Source: Arenimonas donghaensis DSM 18148 = HO3-R19
GTDB taxonomy: Bacteria > Pseudomonadota > Gammaproteobacteria > Xanthomonadales > Xanthomonadaceae
Direction: 5' to 3'
Assembly (NCBI RefSeq): GCF_000743535.1
Contig: NZ_AVCJ01000007.1
Span: 18,860 to 82,859 of the forward strand
DNA length: 64,000 bases
This document shows, in pieces, positions 44,046 through 53,809 of the stretch (the stretch's first letter is position 1; each line of letters begins with the position of its first letter). Below the pieces are notes generated by a model. It was not told the origin of the DNA. It was given only the letters and a program-made list of their open reading frames with translations, and ran no database searches. The position numbers were made by a program, and so were the translations under genes.

Positions 44046-44056
44046 GAGTTCCCCCC

Positions 44057-44818
44057 ATGCCCTTCCGTCTCCCCCTGGCCCTCGCGCTCGCGCTCGGCAT
44101 CCCCGCGGCGCCGGTCCTGGCGCAGGACGGGCCCGACCCCCAGCCCCGCTGGACCGTCGGCCTGCTGGCGATCGAGCGCGACGCGCCCTACCGACAGCTC
44201 GACGAAGACCTGCTGGTGGTGCCGCTGGTGCGCTTCGAGGGCGAGCGCTTCTACCTGCGGGGCCTGCGCGGCGGCGTGGTCCTGGCGGAATCGGGCGGTT
44301 TCGAGTTCGGTGGTTTCCTGCAGGCACGCGGCGACGGCTATGACGCCGCCGATTCGCCCTACCTGGCCGGCATGGCCGATCGCAAGTTCTCGCTCGACGC
44401 CGGTGTCGCGGCCAGCTGGCGGGTGGCGGGCGTTGGCCAGTTCGAGACCTCGCTGGCGACCGACATGCTCGACCGCAGCGGTGGCCAGGAGGCGGAGGTT
44501 TCATGGACCGGCCTGGTGCGCGCCGCGGGCTGGCAGATCCTGCCTTCGCTCGCCCTTCGCTGGCAGAGCCAGGACATGGTCGACTACTACTACGGCGTGC
44601 GCGCCGGCGAAGCGATCGTTGGCCGGCCGGCGTATGCGCCGGGCTCGGCGCTGTTTCCGGAAGTGTCGGTGCTGGCAACGCGCCCGCTGGGTGAGCGCTG
44701 GCAACTCTTCGCGCGCGCCGGCCACACCTGGCTGCCGTCGGAAGTAACCGACAGTCCGCTGGTGGACCAGGACGGCCGGACCTCGGTGCTGGTCGGACTC
44801 GGCTACACCTTCGACTGA
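44057..44818 (+). CDS. MipA/OmpV-family outer-membrane protein
   Basis: The 253-residue outer-membrane beta-barrel has signal peptide MPFRLPLALALALGIPAAPVLA and then the MipA/OmpV pattern: WTVGLLAIERDAPYRQLDEDLLVVPLVRFEGERFYLRG at the N-terminal end, alternating aromatic strands, YYYGVRAGEA, and the C-terminal strand RTSVLVGLGYTFD ending in an aromatic-acid pair. Family members are scaffolds for murein enzymes or stress-induced porin-like proteins. ATG 44057 has GGAG close upstream, which is also the end of the nested inverted repeat. Its 3' end overlaps the convergent HAD gene by 16 bases. Confidence 0.9.
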   Translation: MPFRLPLALALALGIPAAPVLAQDGPDPQPRWTVGLLAIERDAPYRQLDEDLLVVPLVRFEGERFYLRGLRGGVVLAESGGFEFGGFLQARGDGYDAADSPYLAGMADRKFSLDAGVAASWRVAGVGQFETSLATDMLDRSGGQEAEVSWTGLVRAAGWQILPSLALRWQSQDMVDYYYGVRAGEAIVGRPAYAPGSALFPEVSVLATRPLGERWQLFARAGHTWLPSEVTDSPLVDQDGRTSVLVGLGYTFD

Positions 44819-45549
44819 GCCCGGCGGGCCTCGAGCAAGCCGATCGCCCCGGGCACTTCGGCGGCGGTCTGCGCCACCTCCATGTGCGTGGCGTGGTCCG
44901 GGCCCAGTCCGTGCTCGAGTTCGTGCGCCCAGGTCACGTGGTAGGGCATGTGTACGCCCCAACCGCCCAGGCGCAGCACCGGCTCGATGTCCGAGCGCAG
45001 TGAGTTGCCGACCATGACGAAGTCGCGCGACGGCAGCGAGAATTCACCCAGCACGCGACCGTAGGTGTCGGCGTCCTTCTCGGAAACGATCTCGATGCGC
45101 TGGAACAGGTCGGCCAGGCCGCAGGCGCGGACCTTCGCCTCCTGGTGGAACAGGTCGCCCTTGGTGATCAGCACCACGGGCCGGTCGCGCGCCACCGCCT
45201 CGACCGCGGCGCGGATGCCCGGCAAGAGCTCGACCGGATGCGACATCACTGCCTTGCCCAGCTCGACGATGGCGTGGATGTCGGCCGCGCCGATGCGCTG
45301 GCTGGTCAGGGCGATGGCGGTTTCCACCATCGAAAGCGTCATGCCCTTGGCGCCGTAGCCGAAAAGCTTGATGTTGCGGCGCTCGGTCTCGAGCAGGCGC
45401 TCGTGCAGGCCGGCATCGGCCAGGTCCACATAGCGCCCGACGATGGTCTCGAATTCGGCGTGGGCGGCGCGGTAGAACCCTTCGCTGTGCCAGAGCGTAT
45501 CGTCGCCGTCGAAACCGACCAGGCCGAAGCCCGAAGCCTGCGGCGTCAC
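44803..45549 (-). CDS. HAD-superfamily hydrolase
   Basis: The 248-residue phosphatase-like protein has motif I GFDGDDTLW (nucleophile Asp in FDGDDT), motif II LITKGD, a lysine region (KVRACGLADLFQRIEIVSEKDADTYGRVL) and motif IV MVGNSLRSDIEPVLRLG with the metal-binding aspartate. It resembles the haloacid-dehalogenase-like phosphatases with an alpha-helical cap between motifs I and II (about residues 25-105). The substrate is unknown. Its ATG overlaps the upstream lipoprotein gene stop by four bases. Confidence 0.88.
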   Translation of the reverse strand: MTPQASGFGLVGFDGDDTLWHSEGFYRAAHAEFETIVGRYVDLADAGLHERLLETERRNIKLFGYGAKGMTLSMVETAIALTSQRIGAADIHAIVELGKAVMSHPVELLPGIRAAVEAVARDRPVVLITKGDLFHQEAKVRACGLADLFQRIEIVSEKDADTYGRVLGEFSLPSRDFVMVGNSLRSDIEPVLRLGGWGVHMPYHVTWAHELEHGLGPDHATHMEVAQTAAEVPGAIGLLEARRAQSKV

Positions 45550-46145
45550 TGGCCCACCGGCTGGTCGAGCGTGGGATCGCTGCCGCCAATGATCACGCTG
45601 CCGATGCGCATCTGGTAGATCGCGTCATGCGGCTTGCCGAAGATCTGGTCGGTCGCCTCGGCCAGGGCCGGGCCAGCGCCGCCACGCATCAGGTAACCCG
45701 CGCACTCGGCACCCATGGCGGCCGACGCTTCATGCCGATGGTCGCCCAGGCCCAGGCCGGTGATGCGCTGGGGTTCTTCACCGAGCGCAACCAGTGCGCG
45801 CACCTCGGTTTCGGGCCCCGGACGGACGTGCCAGGCCGTGGCTTCCGGCGCGGTCATCAGCAGGGCCACGGGTCCGGGCACGGCGATGTCCACGCGGCGA
45901 ATCATTTCCCGGCCCGGTTCGGCGCCTGGCGTCGGCGTGCCGCCGTCGATGACGAACAGGCGCGCGGCCAAGGGGAGCCGCAGGCCCTGGATCCGGCAAG
46001 GACCCCAGTCCGACCCGGCGACGAAGGTTTTCGCCGCGGCCTGGGCATCGTCGGCCGGCCCGGTGGCCGGCGCCGGTTCTTTCCCGCCGCAGGCGGTCAG
46101 CAGGCTGGCGGACAGGAGGACGGCGAGGGGCAGGCGTTCAGACAT
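45546..46145 (-). CDS. Lipoprotein of unknown function
   Basis: The 199-residue protein starts MSERLPLAVLLSASLLTAC, a signal peptide with lipobox LTAC (Cys19), followed by a Gly/Pro/Ala linker and a folded region. Visible features are GPCRIQGLRLPLAARLFVIDGG, a GxGLGDHRHEASAAMGAECAGYLMRG stretch with a Cys, and a C-terminal IGSVIIGGSDPT. I do not recognise a family. ATG 46145 is chosen because the signal peptide begins there. The gene overlaps the HAD gene start. Confidence 0.7.
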   Translation of the reverse strand: MSERLPLAVLLSASLLTACGGKEPAPATGPADDAQAAAKTFVAGSDWGPCRIQGLRLPLAARLFVIDGGTPTPGAEPGREMIRRVDIAVPGPVALLMTAPEATAWHVRPGPETEVRALVALGEEPQRITGLGLGDHRHEASAAMGAECAGYLMRGGAGPALAEATDQIFGKPHDAIYQMRIGSVIIGGSDPTLDQPVGQ

Positions 46146-46205
46146 GCGGAATAACCCGGGAAACAAGTGAAGCCGAAGCATAAACCCTTCGCCACGGACC
46201 CGGGC

Positions 46206-47084
46206 TCAGCCGGCCGGGCGCTGCCCGAGCACGCGCTCGCGATGCACCAGGTAAAGACCGCTGGCGACGATGATACCGGCGCCGAAGAAGGTCCAGCCAT
46301 CGGGCAGCACGCCCCAGATCAGCAGGTCCAGGCCCAGGCCCCAGGCCAGGGCGCTGTACTCGAACGGGGCCACGACCGAGGCTTCGCCGGACCGGAACGC
46401 TTCGGTGATCGCCACCTGGCCCAGGAACCCGGTGACGCCGACCCCGGCGATCACCCAGGCGTCGCTCGCCCGCAGGGGCACCCAGCCCGGCCAGGCCAGC
46501 GCCGACGCGCCCACGGCCGTCATCACCAGCATCCAGAACACCATGCTCTGGCCGCTGTCGGTGCGATGCAATATCCGCACGAGGATGGCCGACAGGGCAT
46601 ACCCGGCGGCCGCCACGACCACGGCCAGCCCGGCCCAGCCGAACAGACCCTCGCCGGTCGGCCGCAGCACCACCAGCACGCCGACCAGGCCCAGGCCGAT
46701 GGCCGTCCAGCGCCGCGGGCCGACCGTTTCACCCAGCATCGGCACCGACAGCGCCGTGATCAGCAGCGGCGCCACGAAGAAGATCGCGTAGGCGCTGGTC
46801 ATGGGCATCTGGCGCAGCGCGAACGCGAAGGCCGAGAGCATCACGATCGACAGTGCCGCACGCAGCAGGTGCAGCCGCCACCGCACCTTCATCAACCCCA
46901 TCACCGAACCGGTGGCCGCCACCCAGGCCAGCACCAGCGGCAGCCCGGACAGGCCGCGCAGCGCCGCCACCTGCATCGGCGGATAGTGGCCGGCCAGTTG
47001 CTTGAGGCCGCCGTCCATCAGCGAGAAAAAGCCGACGGCCAGCAGCATCGCGACGATGCCGCGAAGGTTGGAGGGAGCGTGCAT
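46206..47084 (-). CDS. EamA/DMT-family transporter
   Basis: The 292-residue inner-membrane protein has ten hydrophobic segments arranged as two EamA repeats (about 8-140 and 148-282): IVAMLLAVGFFSLMDGGLKQLAGHYPPMQVAALRGL begins the first and GLAVVVAAAGYALSAILVRIL the second. DMT exporters move amino acids, purines or drugs. The substrate is not predictable. It is single or ends before the unrelated lipoprotein gene 60 bases downstream. Confidence 0.88.
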   Translation of the reverse strand: MHAPSNLRGIVAMLLAVGFFSLMDGGLKQLAGHYPPMQVAALRGLSGLPLVLAWVAATGSVMGLMKVRWRLHLLRAALSIVMLSAFAFALRQMPMTSAYAIFFVAPLLITALSVPMLGETVGPRRWTAIGLGLVGVLVVLRPTGEGLFGWAGLAVVVAAAGYALSAILVRILHRTDSGQSMVFWMLVMTAVGASALAWPGWVPLRASDAWVIAGVGVTGFLGQVAITEAFRSGEASVVAPFEYSALAWGLGLDLLIWGVLPDGWTFFGAGIIVASGLYLVHRERVLGQRPAG

Positions 47085-47108
47085 CCGGCCATTATCGCTC
47101 CGGGGGCG

Positions 47109-47519
47109 TCACCTTGCGCAGGCCCGGGCGACTTTTGCGTCCAGCTCGGAGCGTTGCTGGAAATCGAGCTTGTTCCAGAGCCGGTCGCGCAGGTCGTCGG
47201 CCTCGCGCCGGGCCTTCTCGCAGCGCTGGCGGCGAAGGTCGGCGGCGCTGGCGCGCCGGGGGGCTGGCCGGCGCGCGGTTTTCGCCGGCGCCTGCGGGGA
47301 CGGCTGGCTGCGCGGGCGCGAAGATGCCTGCGACTTCGGCGGCGGCGGCGCCGACCCGGGCTTGATCGGCTGCACCCAGGCCTGGCGGGCACCTTCGGCG
47401 CAGGGAAGCGTCTGGTAGCTGACGGCTCCCGTGGCCCCCACGCATTTGCGCAGGTCGGTTGCGGCCGGCGGCGCCGAAGCCAGCAGCAGGGGGATCAGGA
47501 CGACGGAAACGAGGGGCAT
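47109..47519 (-). CDS. DUF4124-like exported protein
   Basis: The 136-residue exported protein has signal peptide MPLVSVVLIPLLLASAPPA. A short Cys-containing module (LRKCVGATGAVSYQTLPCAEGARQAWV) follows, of the CxxxxGxxxYxxxPC type seen in DUF4124 proteins. Then come a Pro/Ser/Arg-rich linker and a helical end (ADLRRQRCEKARREADDLRDRLWNKLDFQQRSELDAKVA) with a second cysteine pair. The function is unknown. ATG 47519 has AGGAG upstream. It lies downstream of a similar gene (47627), 107 bases apart. Confidence 0.78.
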   Translation of the reverse strand: MPLVSVVLIPLLLASAPPAATDLRKCVGATGAVSYQTLPCAEGARQAWVQPIKPGSAPPPPKSQASSRPRSQPSPQAPAKTARRPAPRRASAADLRRQRCEKARREADDLRDRLWNKLDFQQRSELDAKVARACAR

Positions 47520-47626
47520 GGCGGGCTCCTGGCGGAGGTGCCAGTGCACCGCAGCGTGCCTTCGGCAGGCATCGGCGGACTGCCCGAGGTGCCGCCCGAA
47601 GCCTTCGCGTCAGGCGTCGGGAAAAA

Positions 47627-48097
47627 TCATCGTTCGTACACGTGTGCGCACTGCGCGACCACCCAGTTGCGCAGCTCGGCCTGCTGGGCTTCGGTCAGGC
47701 GCAGCCATTCCTTTTCCAGCGCGGCTTCGGAAAATTCGTGCGCCTTGGTGCAATCACTCTTGATGCGCGTCCGGTTGCCGGCCTCTTCTTCCGCCAGGGC
47801 CTTGGCCTCGGCCTCGAGCCGTTGCTGTTCGGCCAGGCGTTCGGCTTCGGCCTGGCGCGCCTGTTCGGCCGCACGCCGCGCCTCCGCCTCGGCCAATGCG
47901 GCGCGCGCAGCGAGCTCTTCGACACTGGGGCCGGCCTCGGGCGTGGCGTCGCGTTTCCACACCTGGGTGCTGCCGGCCGGACACGGCACGGACAGGATGC
48001 TGACCGCACCCTCCTTGTCCGTGCATTTGTACAGGGAGTCGGCCGCGGCCGGCGCGGCCAGTCCCAGGCAACAGAACGCGAGCAGTAACCGGCGCAT
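47627..48097 (-). CDS. DUF4124-like exported protein with coiled coil
   Basis: The 156-residue exported protein has signal peptide MRRLLLAFCCLGLAAPAAA and the module LYKCTDKEGAVSILSVPCPAGSTQVWKR (DUF4124 type, residues 22-49). A long Ala/Glu/Arg coiled coil (EAEARRAAEQARQAEAERLAEQQRLEAEAKA) leads to a helical Cys-containing end (RIKSDCTKAHEFSEAALEKEWLRLT...VVAQCAHVYE). Its ATG is 3 bases after the S9 peptidase stop, so it belongs to that transcription unit. The function is unknown; the Cys residues may form disulfides. Confidence 0.85.
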   Translation of the reverse strand: MRRLLLAFCCLGLAAPAAADSLYKCTDKEGAVSILSVPCPAGSTQVWKRDATPEAGPSVEELAARAALAEAEARRAAEQARQAEAERLAEQQRLEAEAKALAEEEAGNRTRIKSDCTKAHEFSEAALEKEWLRLTEAQQAELRNWVVAQCAHVYER

Positions 48098-48100
48098 CGC

Positions 48101-50098
<1,998 letters not shown>

Positions 50099-50185
50099 GG
50101 GCGGGCTCCAGGGGCGTGAAGGCCCCAATCTACGCCGCCCGCCGTGGTCCCGCGAGCGGCAGCGGCGGGGCCGGCCGTCCCGTCC

Positions 50186-50227
50186 AACCTGAACGGCACG
50201 CGCGCCGTTCCTTGCCCTGTTCAGGTT
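50186..50227 (+). promoter_or_regulatory. Overlapping nested inverted repeats upstream of the UbiB-like gene
   Basis: AACCTGAAC (50186-50194) pairs with GTTCAGGTT (50219-50227), while GAACGGC (50191-50197) pairs with GCCGTTC (50204-50210). The two share GAAC at 50191-50194, so in RNA only one can form at a time, a layout seen in attenuators. They could equally be operator sites in the divergent intergenic region. The repeat ends 57 bases before the UbiB-like ATG. Confidence 0.45.
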
Positions 50228-50284
50228 CGACGGGCCAGCATCCAGGGGGTACGCCGCCCCGTCGGCACCAAGGGAGCCACCCGG

Positions 50285-51940
50285 ATGTCAGAGGCTAGCC
50301 GCCTGGCCGCGATCAGCGCCTTCCTGCTCAAACACCGTGCTTCGCCGGTCTTCCGGCCCCGCAGCGAACAGCCGCCCGGCGTCGAGCCGGTGGATGCCAG
50401 CGAGGATGCGGAAGCCTTCACCCGCGACCTCGAGGCCCTGGGTCCGACCTTCGTGAAGCTGGGCCAGATGCTGTCCACGCGCCCCGACCTGGTGCCACCG
50501 GATTACCAGCTGGCCCTGGCGCGTTTGCAGGACGATGCCGAGCCCACGCCGGTGCCGCTGATCACCCGCGCCATCGAGGAAGAGCTGGGAGCGCCGATCG
50601 GCAAGCTGTTCAGCGAATTCGATCCGGTGCCGATCGGTACGGCATCGTTCGCGCAGGTGCACCGGGCCGTCCTGCCCAGCGGCCGACGTGTCGCCGTGAA
50701 GGTGCAGCGGCCGGACCTGGCGGCGCGGGTGGACACCGACCTGGCGGCGGTCGAACGGCTGATCCGTTCGCTGGGCCTGGTGAGCAAGGCTGGCGAACGC
50801 TACGGCTTCCACGACTGGCTCGACGAGTTCCGGGCCACGGTGCGGGCCGAGCTCGACTATCGCCAGGAAGCCGACAACCTCGAAACCTTCCACGAACGCC
50901 TGGCCGGGTTCGAGCGCATCGACGTGCCGCTGCCGGTCTGGGACTACACCCGGCGCCGGGTGCTGGTGATGGACCACGTCGACGGCATCCAGGTCACCGC
51001 GATCCCGGACGTGCTGCGCACCGAAGTCGACCTGGCGCCCCTGGCGCACGACCTGGGCAAGGCCTACCTGGACCAGGTCTTCGTGCACGGGCTGATCCAT
51101 GCCGACCCGCACCCGGGCAACGTCAAGCTCACGCCCGACCACCGGCTGGCGCTGCTCGACCTGGGCATGGTCGGCTACGTGCCGCCACGCCTGCGCGACC
51201 AGCTGCTCAAGCTGGTGGTGGCGACCATCGACGGCCGCGGCGAACAGGCCGCGGAAACCTTCATCCACATGGGCACGCGTCTCGAGGATTTCGACGAGCC
51301 GCGTTTCTCGCGCGAGGCCGCACGGCTCGTGGCGCGCTTTTCGTCCGCGACCACCTGGACCGAATCCGAAGGCGGCTTCCTGCTCAAGCTGGTGGAGCTG
51401 GGTGGCCGCTGCGGCCTCAAACCGCCGGCCGAGCTGACCTTGCTGGGCAAGACCCTGCTCAATCTCGAAGCGGTGATCCTGGCACTCGACCCGGAGGCCT
51501 CGCTGCGCGAAGTCCTGCGACGCCACATGCACGGCATGCTGCGCGAACGCACGCTGGGCACGCTCGATCTGGGCCGCCTGGCGACCGAAGTACTTGAGGT
51601 GCAGGAACTGGTGCGCGAAGCACCGCAGCGCATCTCGGTGCTGCTGCGCACCCTGGCCGACAACCGCTTCCGCGTGCACCTGGCCGGCCTGGAAGAGGCC
51701 TACCTGATACAGAGCATGCAGAAGATCGCCAACCGCATCACGGCCGGCGTCTTCGCCGCGGCACTGGTCGTCGGCGCCGCCCTGATCATGGACGTCGATA
51801 CGCGGCACACCGCCTTCGGCTATCCGGTGCTGGCCCTGCTGATGCTGTTCGTCGCGGTGATCCTTGGCGTTGCCTTGTTGCTCAGTTCGCTTCTCGGTGA
51901 CCGGCGTTCGCGACCGAAAGCCGAGAAGGACCCGCTTTGA
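50285..51940 (+). CDS. ABC1/ADCK-UbiB-family atypical kinase-like protein
   Basis: The 551-residue protein is of the UbiB family. The family KxGQ motif is FVKLGQMLSTRPDLVP (about 61-76), the Ala-rich nucleotide loop with AQ is TASFAQVHRAV, and the catalytic-loop-like ADPHPGNVKLTPDHRLALLDLGMVG supplies the metal ligands. Two C-terminal membrane helices (ITAGVFAAALVVGAALIMDV and YPVLALLMLFVAVILGVALLL) anchor it. UbiB proteins support ubiquinone or other lipid metabolism and have ATPase activity. It is not flanked by ubi genes, so it is probably a paralogue of the main UbiB. ATG 50285 is weakly supported by AGGGAG upstream. Confidence 0.9.
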   Translation: MSEASRLAAISAFLLKHRASPVFRPRSEQPPGVEPVDASEDAEAFTRDLEALGPTFVKLGQMLSTRPDLVPPDYQLALARLQDDAEPTPVPLITRAIEEELGAPIGKLFSEFDPVPIGTASFAQVHRAVLPSGRRVAVKVQRPDLAARVDTDLAAVERLIRSLGLVSKAGERYGFHDWLDEFRATVRAELDYRQEADNLETFHERLAGFERIDVPLPVWDYTRRRVLVMDHVDGIQVTAIPDVLRTEVDLAPLAHDLGKAYLDQVFVHGLIHADPHPGNVKLTPDHRLALLDLGMVGYVPPRLRDQLLKLVVATIDGRGEQAAETFIHMGTRLEDFDEPRFSREAARLVARFSSATTWTESEGGFLLKLVELGGRCGLKPPAELTLLGKTLLNLEAVILALDPEASLREVLRRHMHGMLRERTLGTLDLGRLATEVLEVQELVREAPQRISVLLRTLADNRFRVHLAGLEEAYLIQSMQKIANRITAGVFAAALVVGAALIMDVDTRHTAFGYPVLALLMLFVAVILGVALLLSSLLGDRRSRPKAEKDPL

Positions 51941-52068
51941 ATTCACACTGATAACGCGAGATTCAGCCGGGCGACGCTAGCCTTCCCCGTGCTGCAGGAG
52001 AACCATTCGTCGCAACAAGAGATCACCCTGCAGGCAGATCAACGGCCGAAACAAAAGGAGAAATCCTG

Positions 52069-52545
52069 ATGACGACCAACAACCCCGAACTCCGCCAGGA
52101 AAAGGTGGAAACCCTCAACGAACTCATCCAGGCGACGCGCGACAGCGCCGAGTTCTATGCCGACGCGGCCAAGGCCGTGACCAATCCGCAGTTGCGCAGC
52201 CTGTTCGGCGAGATCGCCGAATCCAAGCAGGGCCTGGTGGGCAGCATGTCCCGCGAAGTGCGCGCCGAAGCCGGCGAGCCCGCGACGGAAGGAAGCCTGC
52301 GTGGCAGCCTGCACCAGTTTTATTCGACGGTGCGCGCCGAGATGGCGAAGGAGCACGGCGACTATGCCTACGTCTCCCAGCTCGAGAAGAGCGAGGATCG
52401 CCTGATGGCCGCCTTCCATGACGTCATCAAGCGCGACGACGCGCCCAAGGCGGTCAAGGAATCGCTGCTCAGCTACCTGCCCAAGGTGCAGCAGCACCAC
52501 GACACCATGCGCGAGCGCAAGTGGGCCATGGAGGCCCGCCACTAG
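52069..52545 (+). CDS. PA2169-family (DUF2383) four-helix-bundle protein
   Basis: The 158-residue soluble helical protein matches the PA2169/DUF2383 family with a ferritin-like four-helix fold: ETLNELIQATRDSAEFYADAAKAVTNPQLRSLFGEIAESKQ in helices 1-2 and KEHGDYAYVSQLEKSEDRLMAAFHDVI in helices 3-4, with Glu and His spaced like a possible di-metal site. It lacks a signal peptide. Such genes are stress-induced in proteobacteria. AAAAGGAG precedes the ATG. A terminator follows at 52580-52604. Confidence 0.85.
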   Translation: MTTNNPELRQEKVETLNELIQATRDSAEFYADAAKAVTNPQLRSLFGEIAESKQGLVGSMSREVRAEAGEPATEGSLRGSLHQFYSTVRAEMAKEHGDYAYVSQLEKSEDRLMAAFHDVIKRDDAPKAVKESLLSYLPKVQQHHDTMRERKWAMEARH

Positions 52546-52579
52546 GGACGCGGCACCCAAGCAAGGCAGGGACGCCCGG

Positions 52580-52604
52580 ACGGGCCCGCGAAAGCGGGCC
52601 CGTT
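52580..52604 (+). terminator. Hairpin terminator after the PA2169-type gene, between convergent genes
   Basis: ACGGGCCCGC/GCGGGCCCGT (52580-52589 with 52594-52603) has a GAAA tetraloop and is followed by a T-rich stretch (TTGTCATTT). It stands directly before the stop of the convergent EcsC gene, so it may serve both directions. Confidence 0.75.
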
Positions 52605-52605
52605 G

Positions 52606-53436
52606 TCATTTCTGCGGCCGGGGTGCCAACGAGGCGTAAGCCGCCCGCACCTCATGGATGCCATGCACGCGCTCGAGCCTGCGGACCACGAAATGCCCGC
52701 GCGCGACCGACTGGAAATGATTGATGAAGATCAGGTTGAGCGTGGCGCCGGTGGCCGCGCCGATCAGGGGTGCGGCCTGAGCCAGCGCTTTTTGCGTAAC
52801 CGGTATCGAGAATCGGCTGGCAATGCCGTTCACCAGCTGCACCAGCGCAGGCGCCGTGCCGGTGCCCATGCCGCCGGCGACGTAGCGCGTGGCTGCAGTG
52901 ACTTGTTGGGCCAGCGCCGCCCGCGTTGCGAAGTAGCCCGATTCCGCGCCGTCGTCGTCGCTGCGGCGACCGCCCAGGGCCAGCACTTCCAGGCAGGCCA
53001 GGCGGGTTTCCGGGTCGCTGGCGGATTCGCCCTCGCTGCGGGCGATGTCGGTGATCGAGCGCAGCATCGCGGCGGTCGTGACCGGCAATTCCACCAGCAG
53101 CCCGGGCAGCCCGAAGAACCCACCAATCGCACCCGTGCCGGCGACGGCGAACTTGTGCAGGCGCGGGCTGGCGACCTGGCCGGGGGTTTGATCGCGCAGC
53201 GTGCGCCGCGCCGCCTCGAAGGCCGTTTCCACCGCCTTGTGGCTGGCGCGATCCACCAGCCGCGCAGCGGGGCCGGGCAAGCGCGCCATCAGGCCTTCGA
53301 TCGGTGCGCCGATGACATTGGCCAGCTGCATCGCCAGCCCCGGGGATTCAAGCAGCCGTTTTGCCTGGGCCAGCTCGGCCTGGGCTTCCGGGGGCAGCGG
53401 GCGCAGGATTTCAGTCTTGGGGGGCTTGCTGGCCAT
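52606..53436 (-). CDS. EcsC-family protein
   Basis: The 276-residue membrane-associated protein belongs to the EcsC family: LVDRASHKAVETAFEAA, HKFAVAGTGAIGGFFGLPGLLVELPVTTAAMLRSITDIARSEGE and a C-terminal AAPLIGAATGATLNLIFINHFQSVARGHFVVRRLER. Hydrophobic stretches at about 95-120 and 225-245 suggest membrane insertion. In Bacillus EcsC is linked to ABC-type secretion; in proteobacteria its role is unknown. It lies 11 bases after the DUF2007-like gene on the same strand, so they are likely to be co-expressed. Confidence 0.88.
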   Translation of the reverse strand: MASKPPKTEILRPLPPEAQAELAQAKRLLESPGLAMQLANVIGAPIEGLMARLPGPAARLVDRASHKAVETAFEAARRTLRDQTPGQVASPRLHKFAVAGTGAIGGFFGLPGLLVELPVTTAAMLRSITDIARSEGESASDPETRLACLEVLALGGRRSDDDGAESGYFATRAALAQQVTAATRYVAGGMGTGTAPALVQLVNGIASRFSIPVTQKALAQAAPLIGAATGATLNLIFINHFQSVARGHFVVRRLERVHGIHEVRAAYASLAPRPQK

Positions 53437-53447
53437 CCGGCGCGCAG

Positions 53448-53729
53448 TCAGGCCAGGAGGTCGAAGTCACGATCGGGCGATTGCATCGCCAGTCGCTCAA
53501 GCTCGGCTTCATCGGGAATGTCGCCGGACTCCCAGTCGGCAACGACCGCGCGGGCACGTTCGAGATCGTCTTCGAGCACCATCACCTGCACCACGCCGAT
53601 GGCCGGCAGTTCGCCGGCGGCGCCGAGCAGCCCGGCGCCGGTCACCCGCGCGGGGATGCCGGCGCTGTGCAGCAGGTCGCAGACCAGCTGGGCGTCGATG
53701 AGGTTCTGGGCGTCGTAGGCAGCTTTCAC
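53448..53729 (-). CDS. DUF2007-type small protein (paralogue of 55708-56028)
   Basis: The 93-residue protein resembles the DUF2007 (putative signal-transducing) family: KAAYDAQNLIDAQLVCDLLHSAGIPARVTGAGLLGAAGELPAIG, then VQVMVLEDDLERARAVVADW. The N-terminal half forms a betaalphabeta unit. The function is unknown. It shares the pattern (Y..)xxxLDAQLVxDLLxxAGIxAxxxG with the gene at 55708-56028. It lies between a palindrome and the EcsC gene. Confidence 0.85.
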   Translation of the reverse strand: MKAAYDAQNLIDAQLVCDLLHSAGIPARVTGAGLLGAAGELPAIGVVQVMVLEDDLERARAVVADWESGDIPDEAELERLAMQSPDRDFDLLA

Positions 53730-53774
53730 GATGCTGGGAGCATGCCTGCATCAGGGTGGCCCGCGCCAGCCCAG

Positions 53775-53808
53775 GCGCGTCGCCCGCCGGCGCCGGCGGG
53801 CGACGCGC
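53775..53808 (-). terminator. 34-base perfect palindrome after the TonB-like exported gene
   Basis: GCGCGTCGCCCGCCGGC and its exact reverse complement (53775-53791 with 53792-53808) abut with no spacer. The palindrome starts one base after the stop codon (53812-53810) of the TonB-like protein gene. No T tract follows. It may form a GC-rich RNA hairpin that stabilises the transcript end, or be a DNA site. Its function as a terminator is an inference. Confidence 0.5.
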
Positions 53809-53809
53809 T

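Noticed and set aside
53775..53808. The 34-base palindrome as a standard intrinsic terminator
   Set aside because: No T tract follows on either strand, so I keep it only as a low-confidence hairpin and report it separately.
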